Of a stretch of DNA of 64,000 bases, positions 48,901-59,966 are shown piece after piece. The stretch is taken from the NCBI GenBank assembly GCA_037074705.1, contig CM073591.1, positions 136,655,032-136,719,031 of the forward strand. The letters are read 5' to 3'. Both the position numbers and the translations under genes were made by a program. The first letter of the stretch is position 1, and every line of letters starts with the position of its first letter. A model generated the notes under the pieces. It did not search any database, was not told the origin of the DNA, and worked only from the letters and a program-made list of their open reading frames with translations. The stretch is from Zhengitettix transpicula (lineage: Eukaryota; Arthropoda; Insecta; Orthoptera; Tetrigidae).

Positions 48901-49203
48901 TGGCCCAGAACTTGTTTCAAAAAAGACTTAATTTTTTCATCGGTGGACATAAGGATAGTAATGCCAAAATTTTCTTCAGCAGTAAATGTTTCCGTTGGAT
49001 AAATTCCCCTTTGGTACAAAATGCTATTTATTCCATAATCTGAAATGAACCATAACGTTTGGTACCGAATAAATATTTACCAAATATAAAGTTACGTTTA
49101 AATGAAAAATGTTCCTGAGATACTAACTGAGATATTCCGTGACCAGTTTTGCAGATCCTTTCAAAGTAATGCAGTTCTTGCTTAATGTTTGGGTTCCAGC
49201 CAT
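44549..49203 (-). CDS. mad2: mad2 spindle-assembly checkpoint protein (complete, 4 exons)
   Basis: Four minus-strand exons join in phase: 49128-49203, 48893-49039, 48590-48820 and 44549-44712 (76+147+231+164 nt = 205 codons plus TAA). All introns are GT-AG: 88 bp (donor GTTAGT), 72 bp (donor GTTGGT) and 3,877 bp (donor GTGAGT). The product aligns end to end with metazoan MAD2 (MAD2L1), also about 205 aa. Recognisable blocks are ITLKGSAKLV (12-21), YGINSILYQRGIYP (27-40), ERWDF (99-103), EIRDVLRQI (130-138), SYLPLLDC (143-150), PKNWDET (167-173) and LRTFSTSLHK (186-195). In the known family this single HORMA domain binds MAD1 and CDC20 at unattached kinetochores; the C-terminal exon carries the 'safety belt' that closes over the ligand. 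A six-Glu run (113-118) lies in a loop that varies in the family. The start ATG follows an in-frame TGA two codons upstream. No frameshift or stop is seen. Confidence 0.96.
45161..45223. repeat. (TA)n microsatellite
   Basis: TA tract, interrupted once by TTTA, followed directly by TGTAATAGTG and then the palindrome. Confidence 0.95.
45254..45561. repeat. Perfect 308-bp palindrome (foldback element) in mad2 intron 3
   Basis: Two 154-bp arms are exact reverse complements, checked base by base, with the axis between 45407 and 45408 inside CCGGCCGGCCGG. There is no spacer. Both sides run into TA-rich sequence. Excluding the TA-rich ends, the unit is 45257-45558, starting TTGGTATGG and ending CCATACCAA, with a TA dinucleotide on each side. 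This fits a foldback MITE with a TA target duplication. It is unrelated to foldback family A. Transcribed as part of the mad2 intron it would form a roughly 150-bp RNA duplex. Confidence 0.9.
47465..47620 (-). mobile_element. SINE-like block in mad2 intron 3
   Basis: On the minus strand GGCAGGGTTTGAATTCGGCT (near 47552-47571) resembles a B-box, preceded by a TCTAACGGCTGGCC stretch. Weak tRNA similarity; no full arm set. Confidence 0.35.
48590..48820 (-). CDS. mad2: mad2 exon 3
   Basis: Completes Glu75, codes 76-151 and the first base of Cys152. The acceptor is TTATTATTTAG and the donor CTGT|GTGAGT. It carries the ERWDF strand, the acidic six-Glu loop and the helix EIRDVLRQI followed by SYLPLLDC. 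The 72-bp intron before it is close to the insect minimum. Confidence 0.95.
48893..49039 (-). CDS. mad2: mad2 exon 2
   Basis: Completes Asn26, codes residues 27-74 and the first base of Glu75. The acceptor is TTCATTTCAG and the donor GAAG|GTTGGT. It contains the strongly conserved YGINSILYQRGIYP block, part of the HORMA core. Confidence 0.95.
49128..49203 (-). CDS. mad2: mad2 exon 1 (start codon)
   Basis: Codes residues 1-25 plus the first base of codon 26. It begins MAGTQTLSKNCITLKG; the ITLKGSA block is the conserved MAD2 N-terminal segment. The donor reads CTCA|GTTAGT. A different-frame ATG lies 7 nt upstream (49208-49210) and opens a longer reading frame across the intron; that frame has no similarity and is a shadow. 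An inverted CCAAT box (49286-49290) sits about 85 bp upstream of the start. Confidence 0.93.
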
Positions 49204-49329
49204 ACTTCATAGATATTACAGAAAAAGTATAAATTACAGACTTTCAAACAGTTTGATTTCTACAAGCCTGCTGCACGCATTTTCTATTGGTTATTTCTCA
49301 ACGAATCCTGAGGCAGTTTCTCCACTGTA

Positions 49330-50898
49330 GCCAACTGTAAGAAGAATTCATAAGCTGATTATTTTATCGAAATGAGATTAATTTATGCTTAAAATTTTTA
49401 ATATCATTTTTCTATGGTTTTGGGGTTATTCATGTAACTAAAATTTGTCATAATTACTTTTTGAGCATGGCAATATGAAGACTTAAATATTATTTGATAT
49501 ACATGAAAACAAACCACTTTACTGACATTTTCTTCTTATTAAAAATATACAACGTTCTTTTTTATAATAATAATAATAAAAATCACAAATAATATTAACA
49601 AACATATTGTAATTTGTCATTTATTATCTTGTAAAAAACTTTTATAAATTTGCACATAATTACGCGTTTATGCTGCATTTTACTGTAGCTTGACACTCTT
49701 TTTCTGCGAGGATGTTTGTTACACGACCTCTACATAGAATTCGGAACAAAGATTTAGGAGTAGCAAACAGTTATAAATATTAAGTAACTTTGTTTTCTTA
49801 TTTAGCGTACAGTATGTGTTAGGTTAACTTGTGTTCTGTTCAAATATGTTCAAAGAACAAAAAGGATAGAATATGTTCTCTCCCAGGAAAAAATTATAGA
49901 CTCGAAAAAGAAAAATAGTCAGTTATATTGTGACGTGCAGAATTTCAACAACAGAAAACTTGTACAGGTAGCGAGAAATAGCAACTGGTCTCAAGATAAA
50001 ATGTGCAATGACCCTCTACCCTGTAATTGTAATTTGGATAGACCGGAGCTCAGTTTAACATGAATCTTTGTTATGAAAACTTTGTAGGGTAAAAACTATA
50101 CTGAAAACATTGACATTGGAAATATATTGTGTTCAGTTCTGGATACATCGTACACAAAAAAACTCATCCGTAAACGCTAAGAGATGATAAGTACAGGGTG
50201 TGGTAAAAATACCTTCTTGCTGTCTGTATATCCCGTTCGTAAGAATATAATTCATGGTTTTAAGAATGATAGTGTCTTTAGCTTCTCCGGAAGGGGCAGA
50301 TCCCAAATGACGACATTGCTGTCTTCCACCTCATTTCTTTTACAGCGCATCTGAGACGAACTTGCTATATCTCACGACCTATACAAGTTTTAAAAATGAC
50401 ACTGGTTGTCATTTTATTACGGCGCCAGTAGCGGCTGGTTACGCATAAGAGATTTCCAACCTATGAATTGCCTTACTAATGTTTTTCAAGGAAATATTCA
50501 TCAATATGAATAAAATATAATTTATTCAGTACATTGTTTACATAATATATTTAAGCCTAATGGTTAGTGGGTTCGAAAGCGATGTAATAAAAATTCCATT
50601 CCATCAAACTGACTTTTCTTTCTTTCATAAAAAAAAGATCAGGTATGAGGGACCACTCGCTTATTAGAAACTTCAATGATATAAGGGTAGGAAATTTAAA
50701 GGAAATAATATTATTGCTTTTGTTTATATCTCACGTAGTGTGCTGAGTGAATTACAAAAAGCCCGAACTATTAGCAACTCTACGCCTGAAGAAAGCAGCA
50801 AAGTTTCCTGAAACGCAAAGTAGACTCAGTATTTATTTTTATCACCTATATTCGTCTGTTGGCTGTAGCATTATTTAATTTAAAATTCTGAATAATTG

Positions 50899-50900
<2 letters not shown>
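49330..50900. other. Upstream of mad2: no gene recognised
   Basis: AT-rich. No divergent gene was found near the mad2 start. A GC-richer patch at 50210-50460 shows no open frame. Confidence 0.45.

Positions 50901-50943
<43 letters not shown>
50901..50943. repeat. (TA)n microsatellite
   Basis: About 21 TA units. Confidence 0.95.
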
Positions 50944-50945
<2 letters not shown>

Positions 50946-51813
50946 GTATTGGATGATTGCATAAGCTTGAGGCCGATTTACAAATAAAATCCAATATGGT
51001 ATATTTCAATGATCATTATTTACTTAATTAAACACATATTATTTATTTATTCATCGATTAGTATCCACAGTACCGAAGCACGAATCTTCAGTATCTGGGA
51101 CAAAATAAGTTTGTAACTCTTCCAATATATTATAGATCAGGAAGAGCTGAGCACTTATTTTTATATACAAAACAAATTTCATAAATTGCTGCACCAATAA
51201 GAATGAATTTATGGTTAATGACTCACTTTTATATTCTATTCGATTATTTAATCGCCAAATTGTAAAGTATTCATTTACAATATCTTGTTGGAACAATGCA
51301 TACAATTCAAATTATTTTGAAAACTATAGGTGGTTGTTTGGTGTTTTAATTAAATACACAATTTAATTTACTATCAACCAAATCATATTTCCCAGTATTC
51401 AGTATACATGTTCACATGTGACATTCTTGTTGAACGTCTGGTGATAACTGATTTGTCAATGCACGTGATGCACACAGCTCAGCAGAGTAATGCCAACTAA
51501 GCATGCTTGGTGCCTACTTAACATTTCTCTATTATTTATATCTTTAAATCTCATCATACATACGTGATATTATTTACATATTTACAAATATCCATCCATG
51601 CATACATACATACACACACATACACCTACAAAACCAAACATTTGACAGTACGACCAAAATTATACAATTTTACTATTCAAACAAAATACACATAATCATT
51701 GCACTACTGTACCTGGCAGTACTTTGTCTAGAATAGGAATCCAAATTAGCAGCATGGCGAGGGAACAATTCATCATGCAAGATAAAGCCACATATAGGCC
51801 ATTACTCCCAATT

Positions 51814-52090
51814 CAGTGGCAGCTCATGCATATGTGCTATGGCACATAATTACATTGAAGAAAAATGATTTTTTCTTAATTTTAAGAATATCTATAATAT
51901 TTGTATATTTAACTGATTGAATTTCTGCTTATAATTTGAAGACTGTAAACTGGCATCCTTGTGCGTTATGAAGCTGTCTGGAATTAACCATTTGGTGCAA
52001 CAAGAAGGAATATTTTATATGCTTTGAAAATGGTGAGTCTATTGAATCTTTAAAGGTAGTTAATGAAAACTCATGAGCCACCATTTTTGT
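51814..52090 (+). mobile_element. Family C (hAT-like) MITE, internally deleted
   Basis: Starts CAGTGGCAGCTCATGCATAT and ends AAAACTCATGAGCCACC, an inverted match to its own start. GCACATAATTACATTGAAG and AACTGATTGAATTTCTGCTT match 5560-5660. About 270 bp against ~820 bp for the copy at 59967. Confidence 0.7.
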
Positions 52091-52723
52091 ATTCACACAA
52101 ATTTTGAATGGTAATACAATGGTATAAATATTTAGCTTAAAGTATAAGCAGTCTTTAATTATTGAAGTAGTTTAGAGTAAAAATAATTATAATTCTATTA
52201 ATGTTATAGTCAAAATTTTATTTTAATTATTTTTTACAGGTAAAATATTTTTACGTTAAGTTTCCTCATTACACAAGATTCTAATGCAAATTAATTCAAT
52301 GTAAAATATATTACTATTTCCAAATCCTTAAAACTTTGCTTTACATGAGGGTGTATGCAAAATAAATATATTATATTTTGTTCTAATCAAAGAGGGTGTT
52401 CTGTGTCAAAATATAATGTAGACTACCATTCAGAGATCAATCAAAAAGAATTAAAGACTGATTCAGTCAAGACCTTGAAAAAAAAAATATTATGGAGAAT
52501 ACACCTCTTCATTCCATGCATATCAATGTACAACTTGGAATAAGAGAAATGTATAAGGATCATGTAGAAAAAAAATAGGATGGGAATGAATTTACTTATA
52601 TGTGGGGAACATGTAATAATAAAGTTGAATTGCTATAACTGTTAGTAAAATTCCATTAGTTAATTTTTGATTATGTAAATGGAAGTTGTGCAAAGAAATT
52701 GAACTTTAATAGTTGATTTCTTT

Positions 52724-52800
52724 TAGAGTAACAGGCTACACAAGGGTCATATAAGTCATGGAAGCTCTCATTCGATAACATAGAAAAGGATTTGAAAGAA
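52724..52800 (-). mobile_element. Family B retroposon, old 3' fragment B11
   Basis: TTTTAGAGTAACAGGCTACA and GATAACATAGAAAAGGATTT are worn copies of the family B 3' end. Confidence 0.55.
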
Positions 52801-52976
52801 TATGGTGTTATACAAAATTTTTAAACTACATAACATTTTATTATAATTATGGAATTTACTTTTCTCAGGGCATTTACACGAGACTCCAAATTTTATTCAA
52901 TTATATTGAACGGTTATAACTTGTGGGCATAGCAGAAGTTTGTCATACTCATCCCAGTTCGAAAATATGTACTCAC

Positions 52977-53115
52977 CTGCTTTTGTTGTTGCTTGTGTCT
53001 CTGACCATCCTCTGAGTGAAAGGTAGATGATGGCTGCAGGGTGAGTTTCCAGGTATTCAGAAATATTTCTCGGAAGACTGGCGCTCACTGATTGGATCTC
53101 AGAAGGTGACTTTCC
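52977..53115 (-). CDS. Orphan candidate exon, function unknown
   Basis: Bounded by a possible acceptor (CTGCTAATAG, with a branch-like CTAAT) and a strong donor (AAAGCAG|GTGAGTAC). The 46 codons include SLPRNISEYLETHPAAIIYL followed by SLRGWSETQATTKA. The composition is protein-like and the donor is consensus, but I do not recognise the family and found no partner exon with matching phase. An in-frame alternative acceptor lies 31 nt further in (ATCCAATCAG). Confidence 0.35.
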
Positions 53116-53246
53116 CTATTAGCAGTACGCAATTTTGGTGTCAAAGACCAGGGCGATAAACTCCACTTCATCTAGTTGTGAGTTTTCTCATGGAGCAAAA
53201 TGCATTTCACTCCTCTTCAAGAAGGTACTTCTAAATTTGATGTTAC

Positions 53247-53478
53247 ATTTTAACTTTCCTCTCCAAATACTACATCGAACTGCCCTCTCTAAGATGTTAT
53301 TTTCAACTGCCCCCTCCAAGATCTTATTTAAAAATCTTCTCTCCAAGATCGTACTTAAAACTCTTCACTTCTAGATGTTCCTTAAAACTCTTCTCTCCAA
53401 GATCTTACTTAAAAACTGTCCCCTCTCAGATACTGCATCAAACTGCTCTCTCCAAGATCTTATATCCAACTGTCATTT
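53247..53478 (+). repeat. Degenerate ~30-bp minisatellite
   Basis: About eight units around CTCTCCAAGATCTTACTTAA plus AAACTG(T/C)CC, several of them interrupted or altered. The 79-codon plus frame that overlaps it is a repeat artefact. Confidence 0.8.
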
Positions 53479-53479
53479 G

Positions 53480-53785
53480 GAAGCCTCTTCCTTTTCCCAG
53501 CTGGGTGATTTTCTTCCCCACCCAAGGGATAGAAATAAAGTCACCTGATAGTTCTCTGTCAATCACTTTTGATTTCACATTTCTAGCAGAGGCTAGGTTT
53601 CGGTCATGGAGGGAGCTGATCTTCAGTGGGGTTGTTGCCCTTCTGTTCCAAATTCTCAGGGACTCTGTTAATCTGTCACCAGAGTCCTGTTGTACATCCA
53701 TATCATATCCCCATGACACAGAAGCTTCCAGATGTTATGAAGGGAGACAATTACTTGTGAGGCAGCCTGACAATTGGTGCTAGGA
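53480..53785. other. GC-richer block open on both strands, unassigned
   Basis: Frames of 92-93 codons run in opposite directions (53505-53783 plus, 53438-53719 minus). The minus frame includes LRIWNRRATTPLKISSLHDR and could carry a donor (TATCAG|GTGACT). Neither product is recognised. It is either part of the gene that owns 52977-53115 or a transposon fragment. Confidence 0.3.
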
Positions 53786-53789
53786 GTAA

Positions 53790-55790
53790 GATAACACCTT
53801 GCACTAAAAACAAAATATATTTATTTAAAAAAACAATTTGGCTATCAAAGGAGTGTTGGGACTAATGCAGACCAGATAGACAACTTATTTTTGGTGAGTT
53901 TCAGGAGAACCATACAACAGAAGTGTCTATGGCAGTCACAAGGCAAAACACAATAATCGACATTTTCTGACCTTTTAAGAAACTGAGCACCATTCTTGTT
54001 TAAGAGTGATATTTGCATTATAGATTTTCTTTAGAGTATGTGCACGTTGCTTGAGAGTAGATATTAGAAGTTACATAAGAAAATTCTATTTTGTATTTTT
54101 ATATAAATTTAATAATTTAATTTGAGTTATTTTACAAATAAATTACTTTAAAATCAATTTGTTATTTAATCATTTAAATACCCATAATAAATCCAAAGTG
54201 GTCAGAAAGACAGTTATGAAAGAAAGAAAATAACAAAATAAAGAAGCAATTCGAAACTAGAAAGAATACAGTGCTTCTGAAGGAGACATAAGAGAAACTC
54301 TACTGTACACCTTAACCAAAATTGTTATTCAATATTAGACTACATAGCAGGTGTGAATTGTAATTAGAATACGGTAAGAGTACTCCAAAAATTAATGAAA
54401 TGAAAATATCTGAAGACTATACACGTTTTAATGTAAAATAACAATAGAAAAGATTAAAATCAAGAAATGCTTATTAGTTTAGTGAAAACTTTAAAAGGAA
54501 TGAAATATTTTTAATTATAAAATATTAAGGATATTCCTTACATAATCTCAACTTGTTTAGAACCTCTTTTTCATTTCTTGTGAATTATAGATGTGGAGAT
54601 TTAATGATATAAAATAATTTCAAGGGTAAAAAATTAGAATTAATTTTAAATTACAGATAATGAATAGTGATATATATAATAAGCATTATTATGAACTCTC
54701 TCAGAAAGAGCTAGGAAAGATTAAAAAGAAGTATGTTGTATAATTACATTCCAGTGACTGTTATTTGTGAATTTGTTCCTCATAAATTGAACAAACTGAA
54801 ATCCTCCAGAGACTGTTGAGTAAGTTATATATTTATTTAAAATTAGATTAATGTTATAGAAAATCCAAATATATTTCTTAATCTCATAGAAAAAACAAAA
54901 TGTTTAGATTGTTAATTAAGTTTTCTAATATAAACAACTTGTTCATTAATATAATTGAAACTTTCTTCTTCCTCATACTTCACAAAGATCTTTGTTTTCA
55001 TGAGCTTTATTGATAATAAAAATCTTAATAAAATATTGGAAATTATTATATATCACAAAAGACAAATTAACTTCATAGGCAATGTTTTTTGTTTCATGAA
55101 CCTGCACAGAATGTGAAGTGATGGGTTAACAAATTATTGAATGTAAACCTGATGCTGCTATAAGTATAAATAGCATGTTATAATGCTTTTTAATTAATGA
55201 GGGCAGATAAATTCAAAAACTTCTGCTCTACCTCATTTTCAGTGTAAGACCTAAGTGCTAATTTATCAGTTTAACTAAAATTGTAAGAGGTTGAGTTACA
55301 TGTTTAATTTTGTTTATTTTTACATCTAATTTATTGTGTCTGAATTATGATTTTATATACAGAGATAGTCTGGGCAGCAACATTTGTATTTACAGTTCTT
55401 TCTCTGTGCACTACACTTTGCATGCATTTTGTTTCAATTATTAAGCTTATGTTTACATCTTTATGACATAAGAAAGGGGTGAGAAGGTATGAAAAATTAA
55501 ACATCTGAAATGACTGAGACTATTGTGGAATCCATATATTTCAGGTTCCTGATGACATTTAAGTCTAATTTTAGTCAAATAGAATTATACAGGAATTCTG
55601 GGATTTTTTAAAAGAATAAAGCTTTGTGTCAGCAGAACTTTCTATGAATTTTTAAAAATAATGTGGGATTCTTTGAGTTTATCATCTTTCCTTTTGCTAA
55701 TTTTGTATTCACTTACAGATTTGATTGCTGTAATAATAACTCCAAGAAAACTTAATAAATTAGCCAAATGCAAACATATGCTAAAAAATG
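53790..55790. other. No gene recognised
   Basis: AT-rich sequence with no open frame, RNA or clear repeat. Confidence 0.45.
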
Positions 55791-55799
55791 AAACAACAA

Positions 55800-55875
55800 T
55801 GTAGTCTGTGTAGCCACCCTGTATATGGAAGATCCTGGGTTCAATTCCTGGTCCAACTGAAATTTTTCCATCCAT
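55800..55875 (+). mobile_element. tRNA-like SINE fragment
   Basis: GATCCTGGGTTCAATTCCTG followed by GTCCAACTGAAATTTTTCC. Same T-arm-like core as 19477 and 57187; the arm pairs with G-U wobbles. Confidence 0.45.
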
Positions 55876-55985
55876 ATTCCTTAAGTAAAATAAAATGTAG
55901 ATGACTTAATGAAACTATACCTAATGGATAAATTGCAATTAACTATCTGAATTCTATGTAAATTGTTATATAAATCTTATTGATA

Positions 55986-56090
55986 TTAGTTTTCTTAGCA
56001 ACTGAAGAAAGGAACAAGGCTTCCATAAACATTATGTGATATTTATATAATCATTACTTTTGTTTGTGTTTGGCTATTTTTATTATCAAA
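55986..56090. mobile_element. Foldback MITE, family A, right half only
   Basis: GAAAGGAACAAGGCTTCCAT to GTGTTTGGCTATTTTTATTA; the left half is missing. Confidence 0.65.
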
Positions 56091-56109
56091 ACAGATGTAA
56101 ATTTTTTAT

Positions 56110-57115
56110 TTTAATTAATAATATTCACCAGTGATGTTATTGTTTGCAGTGCAAACTTTGTTATGACAATTCATAGCACACATATTAAAATAGTATTGAC
56201 AATTTAAAAAATAAGATATAAAATAGAGACAAATATATTTAGAAATTTACAATTCATTGCTTTGGAAATTAAGTAAATTGCATGTTTGAATTTACTTGAG
56301 GGAGAAGAGGTCCAATGGCCACTCTTCTAATTAAATTATTTTATACATGATATATATTATTGATATATATGATATATATTATTGTACAATAATATGCAAG
56401 TTGTAGGACTTCAATCTATGATGAACTGTAATTTAATTTGTTAATTGGCTGATATCCTGTGAGAGTTTAAAGGTAATTAGTGCTGAATTGATGGATTTCT
56501 CCTTCACCAGTAGGTATGGCTGGGCGGTTGTGGATTGTTTTATTGTTCACAATTCATGATCCATTTAAGATCATACAGAGTGTTTTAAATTGACGTTGAT
56601 TGTATAATTTTTTAATTGGAAGGCTCAGTGCAGCGCCAGAGATGAATTGAACATGTCAATATTGATTTACATTTATATAGGAACACTTTGTTTGCTTTTT
56701 TGAATAATATTTTCATCTAAAAATATTTTTAACCAATTTCTAAAAATGTACTTATTAGAAAGAGTCACGAATACATTCAGACAAATAATTCAATTCTCCA
56801 ACCTAGTAATAATGAATATGTCTGCAGGGTTATTATTTCTATAAGTTTTAGAGTATAAGTCATTTTTCACATTGGATTTGGTTGTTATGTTTGGTTTCTG
56901 GGTTTGCTTAGGTCACACTAACTATGTAGACTGTAAGCCCTATTACATAGAGAAAAAATTTGGTTCTTGATTTTTGCTTATGGTGTATCTGTTAGTTTAA
57001 TCTATGATTAAGAAAGAATAAAAGTAAAGCTTTCAATGAAGTGCTGCCATGAAAGTTTTATGGAAAAATCTGATCCTTTAATATAAATTTCACGGTCTAT
57101 ATAGCAATGGTTGGA
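56110..57115. other. No feature recognised
   Basis: AT-rich; a short imperfect repeat GATATATATTATTG near 56348-56385 is all that stands out. Confidence 0.4.
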
Positions 57116-57139
57116 GGAATCTCATACTGGGCCTGGAGT

Positions 57140-57232
57140 CAACTTGGATGGTGGTTAGAATGCCCTTGTACTAAGCGTGAGACCTGGATTCAATTCTAGT
57201 CCAATTGAGATTTTTCCATTCCAATCCTTTAT
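57140..57232 (+). mobile_element. tRNA-like SINE fragment
   Basis: GACCTGGATTCAATTCTAGT then CCAATTGAGATTTTTCCATT, related to the copy at 55830. Confidence 0.45.
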
Positions 57233-58060
57233 CTAAGATTTGAAGCAATGGAAAACATCAATGGTAATTGACACAGTTTTTCTGGTGAGAAGACTTCAAT
57301 AGCTGACTCTCTTGACTGTATTTATGTAGTTTATTTCTGTAAGTGTGATCAGACTCATGACTAGCTTTGATTCTCACCCTTTTAGATGAAGAGTTTTTTT
57401 AATGCTTGAAAGTTGGTTTTGTTTTCCTTCTTCCTTAATTTTCTCTACTACAGGCCTCATAACTTCTTTACCAACTTCTTGACAGGCTGGAAGTAACCCT
57501 AGTTTCTAACATCTTTGAGGTGTTAAAGAGCATAGTTTCTCTGTCAATTTTCTTTTTCATACATCATACATCTCGGCCACAAAGTGTGGGTAAATTGCAT
57601 ATTAGAAATTTTGTCAACTTAAATTTTCTTACAAGTTTTAATTTAAGGTCTCTTTTGAATTCATAAAACAATTGATGACCTATAAATCTAATCAATTGTA
57701 AATACCTCATCTGTAGGAAAATACCTGAAGAAAATACAAAAAGGTATCGAAATGTCGTCATAATAAAAATTAAAAATAAAAAGTTTCTGTATAAGGTCTT
57801 CAATTATTTTATTAATTTTTCTTATAATAAATTAGAATTTACTGTAACATCTATACACCTGAAAAGGTCCCAATCAGGGACAAACGTTGATATTTATTAT
57901 ATTTAAAATTAAAATTTTTTATGACTAGGTTCCTATTTTAATTATGTGAAATGTGAAGTCAGATGGTTATAACTGTTGAATAATTTATGTTTTCAATTCC
58001 ATAAAGTGGTCTTCTGTTGAATTTAGTTGAAATAGAAGCCTTTTCTGTTTTTAATATACG

Positions 58061-58093
<33 letters not shown>

Positions 58094-59047
58094 TGTAGTA
58101 ATTGGTAATTAAGGCTTTGTTCTAATTGATAAGTAGAGGACTCATTATTAGTGGATATAGAGCGGACGCCGCAACAAACCGGCAAGGCAAAGAAAACATT
58201 GTTGATCGGTTGTGAAGGTTTTACGCGCTCAAAATTTACGAGACGAAGAATTCAGTCGGGCAGCGGACAGCAAGCAGTTTGAAAGCTTTACAGTCGGGCA
58301 GCAGACAGCGAATAGATAAGACGAAAAGTTTTACAGTCGGCAGTCAGAACGAAAGAATGTGGTCCAGTCACAAACATGCTTTCAAATATTAAAAAGTAAA
58401 GCAATATTCAGTCGGGAAGGAGACAGAGCAACTAGTGTGTATTCGGTGGTCGAGCGTAGATTCATCATGCTGGCCATAGACAAACCAATGAAGTCCATTT
58501 TCAACTAAAGTCATGAGATCTACAAATCCAGGTTGCAGTAAAGCATCGAGAACCAACCAATTTGTGTTAAACCGACTAACAAACAACGCCAATTAGAGCC
58601 TGTGAACATTTAGAGTCTGTGAGTACTTAGAATCAGTGATGTCCCCAAAATTGTGCACGAAAAGCTAAAAAGAGACCTGGGCGGCCGTAAGTAGAGAAAA
58701 ACTTTAAAATCATTTGTAAACCGTGTTTAAAAGATAAAAGTCAGATCGTTCTTTAATTATTTAATTATCGATAAAATGAGATCCTTAATTCTTGATAAAA
58801 TTAAAATGGTTTAAATTCAATCTTTAGTATTATTTCTTCCGCAACAAATTTCGTCTATGTTCAGACGCATTGATTTCCATAAAAAGTAAATGTAATTTTG
58901 ATTATATAAATTCTGCCATTTATCAAACCCAGTTCAAGACCCTGAGATCCCAAATATTTTGTGTATTTTATACTTGTTTTAAAATTTTTAATAAATCTGG
59001 TTTAATAGTTTTCACTTAAGTTCTTTCATGTAGGAACGCCACATTCA
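58094..59047 (+). mobile_element. LTR-like unit (954 bp)
   Basis: Begins TGTAGTAATTGG right after a (TA)n tract and ends CGCCACATTCA. AATAAATCTGG (near 58990) could be its polyadenylation signal. The 5' part carries four scattered CAGTCGG(G)CAG(C/T) units (58255-58420). A 67-codon minus frame inside has no recognised family. No primer-binding site or internal genes follow, so at most a solo LTR. Confidence 0.4.
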
Positions 59048-59081
59048 TATTATATTTAATTATTAATATATATATATATAT

Positions 59082-59780
59082 TGTAATGATTAAAAATAAA
59101 TGTTAATTAAAGGAATTACTTAACAAAATGATCACAATTAAAAAAACTTTTAATTTGCCAAAGATTAATTTAACAGTTGTTCATTTAGGTTTTTTACAAA
59201 TGATCTGCACTAGGTTGGCACGCCGAATTCAATAATTTCAAAATTAACAAACAAATATTTTTTTATTTATAATTGGTGGCGTTGAAAGTAAAATACAATC
59301 TTTTATATTTCGCAAACAATCAAATTTAATAACTCTTTTTCTGGGGGTCTTTACTGGGTTTGATAAGTAAGAACAATCAAAAATTATAAATTAAATAATT
59401 AACAATTCAACCAAATAGAAACGAACGGAATACGAAATCTAACAAAAATTAAAAGAACGAAATCTGACTAATACCCTTAATTACCGTTTACGGAATTTAA
59501 TTAGTTTGGTTTGTACTTGAAAATGTCCTGCTGGTACCAGACTTAGTTTTCGGTCAAAACACACGTTTGTAGTTCTTGTATTATTCCTCCGGGAACTCGA
59601 TCACCAGCACCTCCGGTCAACAGTTGGATGTATTATTTCTGAATGCCGTTTTGCGGAAAAATGTTATTTCGGTACTCGTATGTATCTGAACGTGGCGCTA
59701 AACTTTTTGTTTCAGCTTTGTGGTTTTTATAACGTGTCTCTCCGTCCAGACCGTTTTACTTGGAATTTTAAAACATATAA
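59082..59780. mobile_element. LTR-like fragment related to 37440-38480
   Basis: Begins TGTAATGATTAAAA after a (TA)n tract and carries GTCTTTACTGGGTTTGAT and GAAATCTGACTAATACCC / GGTTTGTACTTG in the same order as the copy at 37440. It ends at another (TA)n tract (59781-59805). Confidence 0.5.
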
Positions 59781-59966
59781 CATATATATATATATATATA
59801 TATATACACGAAATATTTCCGTTCAATATTATATGCTTATGTTACTGCAAACTTGCCTTTTAAAGGCAACAGTAATTTTTGTTTCAATGTTTCACTTGGT
59901 AATGTAAAAAAAAATATTTTCGCCGTTGGTATTGAACTTGCGGTCATGTGTGTGCATCACTACAAC

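Noticed and set aside
48567..49019. A single 150-codon mad2-like frame
   Set aside because: It reads through the 72-bp intron 2; splice sites and homology show that two exons are involved.
49028..49210. 60-codon frame starting at the ATG 7 nt upstream of mad2
   Set aside because: Different frame from the conserved MAD2 reading and it runs through intron 1; the ATG at 49201-49203 gives the conserved N-terminus.
58389..58592. 67-codon minus frame in the LTR-like unit
   Set aside because: Lies in repeat sequence with no recognised domain; opposite to the likely polyadenylation signal.
59680..59907. 75-codon frame
   Set aside because: Spans a (TA)n tract and an LTR-like fragment edge; no family.
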